Source of the DNA: an uncultured Eubacteriales bacterium
GTDB taxonomy: Bacteria > Bacillota_A > Clostridia > Christensenellales > Aristaeellaceae
Assembly: GCA_900313545.1 (NCBI GenBank)
Contig: OMRS01000017.1
Span: 1-9,155, forward strand
Reading direction: 5' to 3'
Length of the DNA stretch: 9,155 bases
In this document: piece after piece, positions 1 through 6,156 of the stretch
Position numbering within the stretch: the stretch's first letter is position 1
Layout of the letters: each line of letters starts with the position of its first letter
Position numbers and translations under genes: made by a program
The notes under the pieces: model-generated
Told to the model about the DNA's origin: nothing
Seen by the model: the letters and a program-made list of their open reading frames with translations, nothing else
Database searches by the model: none

Positions 1-133
1 ATGGAATTCGGAATTTCACTTTTCATGCCGCCAGAGGGGGGCGGAAAGAATGGAGATGCCATGGCAAAACCCGGGGTACTATGGTAGAATGGCCCGGAAA
101 ACCGAACAAGAGAAACCGGAGGAAACTGGAAAA

Positions 134-2407
134 ATGAACACATCACGGAAGGTCCTGCTGCTGGTTCTCCAGGCGGCGGCTGTTGCGGCGGTGCTTCTTT
201 TTGCGGCGCTGGGCTTTCATCAGGAAAGCATTCCGCTCAGGGTGGGGGACATGTCCCCGGGCTTCAGGGACAACGATCTGAGCTTTGTGGAGTATGACGA
301 GAACTGGGGCTGGGTCTTCGATCCTGAAGAAGGCAACATGAACACCACCTACATCAAGACCCTCCCGGTGAAGCTGGCCAAGGGGGACTACCAGGTGGTG
401 CTGACCTACAGCTGCGACGAGGACCAGCGGGCCTTCTTCTACGACGCCAATGATGAGGGCTACATCCGCCCCGGAGACAAGCTCGCCATGGAATCCGGGC
501 GGACCCGGATGACGGTGAACAGCCGGATGCTGGCGGATACGCCGAATTTCCAGGTGGTGGTGGAATACAACGGCAGCGGGGAAATGACCCTGGAGAACAT
601 CGAGATTTTCACCAGCCCCGCGGGGATCACGCGCCTGGCGGTATGGCTGCTGCTCCTCTTTGCCCTGATGGACGCGGTCCTGTTCGCCAGGGCCGGCACC
701 CAGCGCCTGCACGTGTGCTGCATCCTGGGCATCACGCTGCTGTCTTCCGTGCCCCTGCTGATGGAGGGCATGGTCAGGGGCCACGACTACGCCTTCCATT
801 TCATGCGCATTGAGGCCATCGCCAGCGGCCTGGCGGGGGGCCTGTTCCCCGTGCGCATCTCCCCCGTGCACTTCAACGGCTTTGGATATGCCACCTCGGT
901 GTTCTACGGGGACATCTTCCTGTACTTCCCGGCGCTGCTGCGCCTGGCGGGATTCGGCATGGCGGAGGCCTACAAGGGCTTTGTCCTCATGGTGAACCTG
1001 GCCGGCGCCCTGATCGCGGACTTCAGCTTCCGGCAGATCACCGCGGACCGGTGGAAGGGGCTGCTGCTGTCCCTGGTGTACAACACCTTCACGTACCGCA
1101 TCGTGGACCTGTACGTGCGCATGGCGGTGGGCGAGTACTGCGCCCTGGCGTTTTTCCCGCTGGTGGCGGCAGGCGTCTGGCGCCTCATGGACCGGGACGC
1201 GCCCCGCTTTGACCTGACGGCGGTGCTGGAGCTGGCCTTCGGCTTTTCCGGGATCGTGCTCAGCCACATCCTCAGCGTGGAGATGACGGGCATCCTGCTG
1301 GTGCTTGTGTGCCTGCTTCTGCTGCGGCGGACCCTCCGCCCCCGGACATTCGGCCAGTTTGCCCTGGCGGCGGCGCTGACGCTGCTGCTGTGCGCCTTCT
1401 TCGTGGTCCCATTCATGGACTACATGGTGAACATGCCGGTGCACGTCACCAACGTGAAGGCGGCGGACAATACCCGCATCCAGATCGAGGGCTCCTATGT
1501 GACCCAGCTGTTCGCCTTCTTCCAGAGCCCCTACGGCGGGGTGTCCATCCATCATGACGGGCGTATCGGGGAATCGCCGGGCTTCATCCTGACGGGCGCG
1601 CTGCTGGCGGCCCTGCTGCTGCTGGCCTGGGGAAAGGGCAGCCGGAGGATGGCGTTCCTGAGCTGCATGGCCCTTGTCCCCCTGTTCATGTGCACCCATG
1701 TCTTCCCCTGGAACGACATCGAGAAGCTGGGGAAGATCGGGGAGGTCCTCTGCCAGGTGCAGTTCTCCTGGCGCTATATCGGCCTGGCGGCGGTGTTCAT
1801 GACGCTGCTGCTGCCCATGGTGTGCGACGCGGTCCCGCAGCAGGCCCGGGGCATCGTGTACGGGGGCGTGGTGTGCATGTGCCTGGTGTCCACGGCCGTG
1901 TTTGCCGGGCAGACCATGGTGGAGCCGGGGTACATCAATCCCTATGACATGGCGGAGCTGGCCGGAAGCGACGATGTGGGCGGCGGCGGGGAGTACCTGC
2001 CCTACAACCTGCAGACGGGAAAGCAGAGCTATGACGAGCGCTTTGCGCTGGCGCCCATCGTGGACGGCGAGAACTTTGAGTACCTGCAGATCGATGAGCG
2101 GACGCCGGACGGCGTGGTCATGTACGTGAAAAACGGCGGCGAGGAGATGCCCCTGGACCTGCCCCTGTTCTACTACCGGGACTATGAGGCCCGGCTGGAC
2201 GACGGGACGGTGAAATCCCTGAGCCTGGGCATCAACAACCGGGCCCGGGTGATGGTCCCCGCGGGCTACGACGGGCATGTGACGGTCCGCTTTGCGGAGC
2301 CCGCGCTGTGGCGGGCGGCCCTGTGGGTGTCCGTGCTCACCCTGGCGGGGGTGATCTTTGCGGCGATTGCAAAAGGCAGGAAACGCCGCGGGACGGTACA
2401 GGGCTGA
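134..2407 (+). CDS. Polytopic GT-C-like membrane protein (PTPS-related / YfhO-like)
   Basis: Large integral membrane protein, probably a GT-C-fold glycosyltransferase acting on the outer face of the membrane. From the start chosen here it is 757 aa: a membrane helix at about 6-27, a beta-rich extracytoplasmic domain to about 164, many hydrophobic helices, a second soluble beta-rich domain near 600-720, a last helix near 725-747, and a basic tail (GRKRR). The loop motif HDYAFHFMR (about 217-225), followed by GLFPVRISP, GFGY and FYGDIFLYFP, is typical of the 6-pyruvoyl-tetrahydropterin synthase-related and YfhO-like families; the Asp in HDY sits where GT-C enzymes carry their catalytic acidic residue. 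ATG 134 is preferred because GGAGG lies at 118-122 and it leaves a short cytoplasmic N-terminus. An in-frame ATG at 50 would add 28 polar residues, and the frame stays open to the window edge. Substrate unknown; a role in lipid-linked sugar transfer is inferred from family only. Confidence 0.8.
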   Translation: MNTSRKVLLLVLQAAAVAAVLLFAALGFHQESIPLRVGDMSPGFRDNDLSFVEYDENWGWVFDPEEGNMNTTYIKTLPVKLAKGDYQVVLTYSCDEDQRAFFYDANDEGYIRPGDKLAMESGRTRMTVNSRMLADTPNFQVVVEYNGSGEMTLENIEIFTSPAGITRLAVWLLLLFALMDAVLFARAGTQRLHVCCILGITLLSSVPLLMEGMVRGHDYAFHFMRIEAIASGLAGGLFPVRISPVHFNGFGYATSVFYGDIFLYFPALLRLAGFGMAEAYKGFVLMVNLAGALIADFSFRQITADRWKGLLLSLVYNTFTYRIVDLYVRMAVGEYCALAFFPLVAAGVWRLMDRDAPRFDLTAVLELAFGFSGIVLSHILSVEMTGILLVLVCLLLLRRTLRPRTFGQFALAAALTLLLCAFFVVPFMDYMVNMPVHVTNVKAADNTRIQIEGSYVTQLFAFFQSPYGGVSIHHDGRIGESPGFILTGALLAALLLLAWGKGSRRMAFLSCMALVPLFMCTHVFPWNDIEKLGKIGEVLCQVQFSWRYIGLAAVFMTLLLPMVCDAVPQQARGIVYGGVVCMCLVSTAVFAGQTMVEPGYINPYDMAELAGSDDVGGGGEYLPYNLQTGKQSYDERFALAPIVDGENFEYLQIDERTPDGVVMYVKNGGEEMPLDLPLFYYRDYEARLDDGTVKSLSLGINNRARVMVPAGYDGHVTVRFAEPALWRAALWVSVLTLAGVIFAAIAKGRKRRGTVQG

Positions 2408-2413
2408 ACGGCA

Positions 2414-2448
2414 CCGCGTCCGGAGGGGATCCTCCGGACGCGGCTTTT
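2414..2448 (+). terminator. Rho-independent terminator of the membrane protein gene
   Basis: Perfect 13-bp stem: CCGCGTCCGGAGG at 2414-2426 pairs with CCTCCGGACGCGG at 2431-2443 around a GGAT loop, followed by CTTTTC. It begins 6 bp after the TGA of the membrane protein gene. The T-run is short (4), but the stem is very GC-rich. It faces the murI terminator, as expected between convergent genes. Confidence 0.85.
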
Positions 2449-2493
2449 CACAGGCGGGGACGTGCACCCGGGCTTGCGGCAGACCCCGGGAAC

Positions 2494-2523
2494 AAAAAAG
2501 CCATGGCGGGTCATCGCCACGGC
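2494..2523 (-). terminator. Rho-independent terminator of the BI-1/murI operon
   Basis: Read on the minus strand, GCCGTGGCG (2523-2515) and CGCCATGGC (2508-2500) form a 9-bp stem with one G-U wobble around a 6-nt loop, directly followed by TTTTTT (2499-2494). It lies 15 bp beyond the murI stop codon. Confidence 0.88.
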
Positions 2524-2538
2524 TGAGCAGACGGGGGA

Positions 2539-3360
2539 TCAGGGAAGGCGCAGCTCCCGGTGGGAGATGGCGCTGACGCTTCCGTCAAAGCGCTCTCCCA
2601 GGAAGACCGAGGCGACGGAGGAGAAGTCCTCCGGGCTCCCGCTGACATACCAGCGGTGGGTGCCGGCGCTCTCCTGCGGCGAGCGCAGGCCGTTTTCCTC
2701 AAGGAGCGCGGCCAGGGCGCGGGCCCCCTCCCTGCCGCTGTCGATGAGGGTGACCTCGGGGATCCATTTCCCGATGGCCGCCTTGAGCAGGGGAAAATGG
2801 GTGCAGCCCAGAATGACCGTATCGGCCCCGGAGGCGGTGACCGGCTCCAGGTATTCCTTCACCAGAAGCTCGGTCACCGGGTTGTCGGGCTGGATATAGC
2901 CGTTTTCCACCAGGGGCACGAACATGGGACAGGGGACGCCGGTGACCTCAAGGCCGGGGGAGAGCCGCTGCAGGACCTGGGAAAAGCAGCCGCTGCGGAT
3001 GGTGGCCCGGGTGCCCAGCACAGCCACCTTCCCGTTGCGGGTGGCCGCGGCGGCGGCCGCGGCGCTGGCTTCCACAATGCCGCAGATGGGCACGGGGGAT
3101 TCTGCCTTCAGGGCCGGCAGGGCCACGGTGGAGACGGTGCCGCAGGCCACCAGCACCGCCTTGACGCCCCTGGACAGGACGAAATGCAGGTCCTCCCGCG
3201 AGTAGCGCAGGATGGTGGCCGCGTCCCGGGTCCCGTAGGGCACCCGGGCGGTATCCCCAAAATAGACGATCTCCTCTCCGGGGAGCAGGCGCATGACGGC
3301 CCGCATGGCGGTCAGGCCCCCGACGCCGGAGTCAAAGATGCCGACAGGACGGTTGTTCAC
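2539..3360 (-). CDS. murI: Glutamate racemase
   Basis: Cofactor-independent interconversion of L- and D-glutamate in the cytoplasm, supplying D-Glu for peptidoglycan. 273 aa, a normal family length. Visible motifs: GIFDSGVGGLT at 7-17 with the conserved Asp10-Ser11; FGDTARVPYG at 34-43; first catalytic cysteine Cys73 in VACGTVST; PLVENG at 149-154 with the conserved Glu; second catalytic cysteine Cys186 in GCTHFPLL. The usual ACNT around the first cysteine reads ACGT here. The start codon is GTG, with AAAAGGA nine bases upstream, lying inside the end of the preceding Bax inhibitor-family gene; the two genes are 5 bp apart, so they should be co-transcribed and probably translationally coupled. 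Transcription would come from the promoter at 4099-4126. Confident identification. Confidence 0.97.
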   Translation of the reverse strand: MNNRPVGIFDSGVGGLTAMRAVMRLLPGEEIVYFGDTARVPYGTRDAATILRYSREDLHFVLSRGVKAVLVACGTVSTVALPALKAESPVPICGIVEASAAAAAAATRNGKVAVLGTRATIRSGCFSQVLQRLSPGLEVTGVPCPMFVPLVENGYIQPDNPVTELLVKEYLEPVTASGADTVILGCTHFPLLKAAIGKWIPEVTLIDSGREGARALAALLEENGLRSPQESAGTHRWYVSGSPEDFSSVASVFLGERFDGSVSAISHRELRLP

Positions 3361-3365
3361 GGCGG

Positions 3366-4070
3366 TCAGTCCTTTTGTTTCCGGCTTCCGGTGATGCGAA
3401 GGAGATAGATGAAGACGTTGATGAGGTCCACATAAATGGAGGCGGCGGCCCGCAGGGCGTTGCCGAGGGTGGGCGCGTATTCCTGGGCCCTCGTCCAGTC
3501 AAAGGCGATGAAGCCGGCGAACAGGACCACGAAGATGTAGTCAAAGATGTCCTGGTCCAGATGGAACACGAAGATGCACAGCAGCTCGGCCGCCAGGGTG
3601 ATGAGGAGCATGGACCCCAGGTTCACGCCCAGATGGGCCACCAGGTCAGGCTTCGCGCTGGCCAGGACGGTGGCCGCCACGGTAATGCACAGCGTGATGA
3701 GAAACGCCCGGTCGATGGACGCGCCGGTATAGGCGGACGCGTAGCAGGTGAGCAGAATGCCCATGGAAACCACCAGCAGCAGGAAGCCGCCCAGGGACAT
3801 GGCCGCGTTGCGGGCCATGTTGACCAGCACGGTCCCGCCCAGGCTGCCGATGAGGTAGATGGCCAGGACCAGTCCCGGGTGGAGGTTCATGATGGCGCTG
3901 CCGAAGTAGCGGGCCATGACGGTATTGATGGTGCAGCCGGCCACCACGGAGATGCCGATGCACATGTTGTAGATGCGGTAGGTGACGGCATTGCCGTCGG
4001 CTTCTTCAAAGCAGATCCCGTCAAGGCTGCCCAGAATGCTTTTTTCATTCTCTGTATTCTCTGTATTCAT
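3366..4070 (-). CDS. Bax inhibitor-1 / YccA (TMBIM) family membrane protein
   Basis: 234-aa integral membrane protein of about seven helices, matching the Bax inhibitor-1 family, whose characterised bacterial member (YetJ of Bacillus subtilis) is a pH-sensitive calcium leak. A soluble N-terminus of about 30 residues precedes the hydrophobic body. The C-terminal family hallmarks are present: Asp191 in FIAFDWTRAQ and Asp215 in ASIYVDLINVF. These correspond to the two aspartates that form the family's di-aspartyl pH sensor, so both key residues are retained. The ATG at 4070 is chosen because a perfect AAGGAGG lies seven bases upstream; an ATG 11 codons earlier would put that site inside the coding region. 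First gene of a leftward operon with murI. Family assignment is firm; physiological role here is unknown. Confidence 0.95.
   Translation of the reverse strand: MNTENTENEKSILGSLDGICFEEADGNAVTYRIYNMCIGISVVAGCTINTVMARYFGSAIMNLHPGLVLAIYLIGSLGGTVLVNMARNAAMSLGGFLLLVVSMGILLTCYASAYTGASIDRAFLITLCITVAATVLASAKPDLVAHLGVNLGSMLLITLAAELLCIFVFHLDQDIFDYIFVVLFAGFIAFDWTRAQEYAPTLGNALRAAASIYVDLINVFIYLLRITGSRKQKD
3370..3376 (-). promoter_or_regulatory. murI ribosome binding site inside the upstream gene
   Basis: AAAAGGA on the minus strand overlaps the last codons of the Bax inhibitor-family gene and sits 9 nt before the murI GTG start. It supports the GTG at 3360 and suggests coupled translation. Confidence 0.7.
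4047..4064 (-). repeat. Two tandem 9-bp units at the start of the BI-1 gene
   Basis: ATTCTCTGT occurs twice in tandem on the plus strand, followed by a partial third unit (ATTC). On the coding strand it encodes Asn-Thr-Glu, giving MNTENTENE at the N-terminus. Unit gain or loss would keep the frame. Confidence 0.8.
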
Positions 4071-4077
4071 GGTTTTT

Positions 4078-4084
4078 CCTCCTT
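4078..4084 (-). promoter_or_regulatory. Strong ribosome binding site of the BI-1 family gene
   Basis: AAGGAGG on the minus strand, 7 nt before the ATG at 4070. This full-consensus site decides the start codon. Confidence 0.9.
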
Positions 4085-4098
4085 GTGAGAATGGGAAA

Positions 4099-4126
4099 AT
4101 CATAGCAGAAGCGGAAAATTTGTCAA
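4099..4126 (-). promoter_or_regulatory. Sigma-A-type promoter of the BI-1/murI operon
   Basis: Minus-strand TTGACA (4126-4121), a 16-bp spacer, then TATGAT (4104-4099) preceded by TGC, an extended -10. This matches the housekeeping consensus at 11 of 12 bases. Transcription should start near 4092, giving a leader of roughly 20 nt that carries the AAGGAGG site. The -35 end lies only about 19 bp from the cca start codon on the other strand. Confidence 0.88.
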
Positions 4127-4144
4127 GGGGAGGGAGTGCGGGCG

Positions 4145-5569
4145 ATGGATGTGAGGGAAGGCGGGTCCTTCCGGATTCCGCCGGGGGCCGGGAGGGTCAT
4201 GGCGCGCCTGGAGGCGGCGGGCTTTGCGGCCTATGCGGTGGGCGGGTGCATCAGGGACAGCCTCATGGGACAGGAGCCCCATGACTGGGACGTGTGCACC
4301 AGCGCCCTGCCCGCGCAGACGCTGGAGGTCTTTTCCGGGGAGCGGGTGATCCCCACGGGCCTTGCCCACGGCACCGTGACGGTGCACCTGCAGGGGGAGG
4401 AGATCGAGGTGACCACCATGCGCAGGGACGGCGCCTACAGCGACGGACGCCATCCGGACCGGGTGGACTTCGTCTCCCGCATCGAGGAGGACCTGTCCCG
4501 CCGCGATTTCACGGTCAATGCCATGGCCTATTCCCCCGTGCGCGGCTTTGCGGACCCCTTCGGGGGCCGCGGGGACCTGGCGCAGGGCGTGCTGCGCTGC
4601 GTGGGGGACCCCCGCCTCCGCTTTGAGGAGGATGCCCTGCGGATCCTGCGGGCGCTGCGCTTTGCCTCCACCAAGGGCCTGAGGGTGGAGGCGGCCACGG
4701 CCGCTGCCTGCCGGGAGATGGCGGGCCGGCTGTCAAGGGTCAGCCGCGAGCGCATCACCTCGGAGCTGCTGGCCATGATGGAGGGCAGGGCCCCCGGGCG
4801 GGTCCTGGATGCCTTCCACCCGGTGCTCTTTGCCGTGCTGCCGGATCTTTCCCGGGCGGAGGGGTTTCTGCAGCACAGCCCCTGGCACAGCCTGGACGTG
4901 CTGGGGCACCTGCTGTGCTGCACGGATGCGGTGGACGGGGAGGGGCTGACGCGGGAGGAGCTGCAGACCACGCGGCTGGCCGCGCTGCTGCACGATGTGG
5001 GCAAGCCGGAGACCTTCGGGAGGGACGCGCAGGGCATCGGGCATTTCAGGGGGCATGCGGATGCCGGGTGCCGGCGCCTTGAGGAGATCCTCCGGCGGGA
5101 TGTGCGGCTGTCCTCGGCCAGGGGGGAGCAGATGCGGGCGCTGGTGAAGATGCACGATGTGCCCCTGCGCCCGGAGGCGCGCCTGGTGCGCAGGCTCATG
5201 TCCCGCCTGGGGGAGCGCACGCTGCGCATGCTCCTGCGCCTGCACCGGGCGGACCTGGCGGCCCACGGGGAGGACGCCCCCAACCATGCGCGCAGCCTGG
5301 AGCTGATCCGGGAAACGGAGGCCTTCGGGGAGCTGTTTGAGCGCATGCTCCCGGAAATGACCTGCCTGAGCGTCCGGGACCTGGCCGTCTCGGGACGGGA
5401 CCTGATGTCCCTGGGCGTCCCGGCGGGGCCGGAGATGGGCGCGCTGCTCGGGGCGCTCCTTGAGGAGGTGCTGGACGGGAAGCTGGACAACCGCAGGCAG
5501 GAGCTCATGGAGGAAGCCCAAAGAAAATGGAGGAAGGAACATGGAAATACGCAAAACCCGGGCGTGTGA
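4145..5569 (+). CDS. cca: CCA tRNA nucleotidyltransferase (CCA-adding enzyme, HD domain)
   Basis: Adds or repairs the 3'-CCA end of tRNAs from CTP and ATP without a nucleic-acid template. 474 aa, class II type. Nucleotidyltransferase head: GGCIRD at 33-38 and the metal-binding pair Asp47/Asp49 in HDWDVCTSA; RRDFTVNAMAY at 119-129; DPFGGRGDL at 137-145; the nucleotide-selecting neck helix EEDALRILRALRF at 161-173; RERITSEL at 201-208. A C-terminal HD domain follows (LLHDVGKP at 281-288, His300 and His304), suggesting additional metal-dependent phosphohydrolase activity as in other HD-containing members. ATG 4145 is preferred over GTG 4136, which lies almost on top of the GGGGAGGG Shine-Dalgarno stretch (4127-4134). 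The 3' end overlaps the next gene by 29 nt. I see no clear plus-strand promoter in the 74-bp gap upstream. Confidence 0.97.
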   Translation: MDVREGGSFRIPPGAGRVMARLEAAGFAAYAVGGCIRDSLMGQEPHDWDVCTSALPAQTLEVFSGERVIPTGLAHGTVTVHLQGEEIEVTTMRRDGAYSDGRHPDRVDFVSRIEEDLSRRDFTVNAMAYSPVRGFADPFGGRGDLAQGVLRCVGDPRLRFEEDALRILRALRFASTKGLRVEAATAAACREMAGRLSRVSRERITSELLAMMEGRAPGRVLDAFHPVLFAVLPDLSRAEGFLQHSPWHSLDVLGHLLCCTDAVDGEGLTREELQTTRLAALLHDVGKPETFGRDAQGIGHFRGHADAGCRRLEEILRRDVRLSSARGEQMRALVKMHDVPLRPEARLVRRLMSRLGERTLRMLLRLHRADLAAHGEDAPNHARSLELIRETEAFGELFERMLPEMTCLSVRDLAVSGRDLMSLGVPAGPEMGALLGALLEEVLDGKLDNRRQELMEEAQRKWRKEHGNTQNPGV

Positions 5570-6044
5570 GATCGACCGGCTGATGGACATCTACGCGCAT
5601 GCCCGCCGCTTCATGGCGGAGCACGGCAACCCCCTGCAGTGGGGGCCCACCTGCTGGCCGCCCCGCAGGCTCCTGGAGGAGGACGTGGAGAAGGGCAGAA
5701 GCTATGTGTGCGTCCATGAGGGGCGCATCGTGGGCACCTTCTGCTTCCTGAGCGGGGAGGCTCCGGAGCCCTGCTATGAAAACATCACGGAGGGCGCCTG
5801 GCGCTGGCCGGGCCCCTACGGGGTGGTGCACCGCATCGCCTCCGACGGGACCGTCCGGGGGACGGGCCGCTTCTGCCTGGCCTGGGCGCTTGAGGCGTGC
5901 GGGCACCTGCGCATCGACACCCACGGGGACAATGCCGTCATGCAGCGCATGCTGGAGAGCATGGGCTTTGTGCGCACCGGGACCGTGCATGTGGAGGAGG
6001 ACGACATGCCCCGCCTGGCCTACGAGATCCGATGCGGAGGCTGA
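5541..6044 (+). CDS. GNAT-family N-acetyltransferase
   Basis: 167-aa protein with the GCN5-related acetyltransferase pattern: an N-terminal strand and helix (MEIRKTRACEIDRLMDIY), a central strand (GRIVGTFCFL, 61-70), the pre-motif VVHRIASDG at 95-103, an acetyl-CoA pyrophosphate-loop-like turn VRGTGR at 105-110, then LRIDTHGDNAVMQRMLESMGF at 123-143, the DTH.DN...Q.ML...GF signature shared by many clostridial GNATs, and a C-terminal RLAYEI strand. The acceptor substrate cannot be read from sequence. ATG 5541 is chosen because GGAGG lies seven bases upstream; the frame is open further upstream but only in the shadow of cca. It begins inside the last 29 nt of cca in another frame, so translation is likely coupled and the two genes probably share a transcript. 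Confidence 0.92.
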   Translation: MEIRKTRACEIDRLMDIYAHARRFMAEHGNPLQWGPTCWPPRRLLEEDVEKGRSYVCVHEGRIVGTFCFLSGEAPEPCYENITEGAWRWPGPYGVVHRIASDGTVRGTGRFCLAWALEACGHLRIDTHGDNAVMQRMLESMGFVRTGTVHVEEDDMPRLAYEIRCGG

Positions 6045-6156
6045 CGGAGGGCGCGACGCCGGCTGCGACAGGCCGGGCCATCCCCTCCGGGAGGATGACC
6101 CGGCAGACCTTGCACGCGCGGCGGAAAGACTGAAAGAACCGGGACGGTGAACGAAC

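Noticed and set aside
143..2467. 774-aa open frame on the minus strand opposite the membrane protein gene
   Set aside because: Its product is a low-complexity mix of His, Gln, Arg, Gly and Pro, as produced by the antisense of GC-rich codons. The plus strand encodes a coherent multi-helix protein with family motifs, so this is a shadow frame.
2560..3408. 282-aa plus-strand frame opposite murI
   Set aside because: Gly-, Asp- and Gln-rich composition typical of an antisense shadow; the minus strand has all glutamate racemase motifs.
4528..5508. 326-aa minus-strand frame opposite cca
   Set aside because: Ser- and Arg-rich shadow composition; cca on the plus strand has complete family motifs.
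6045..6156. Small gene or terminator between the GNAT and DUF1848 genes
   Set aside because: The gap has only an imperfect hairpin around 6078-6096 with no T-run, and its frames are shadow-like.
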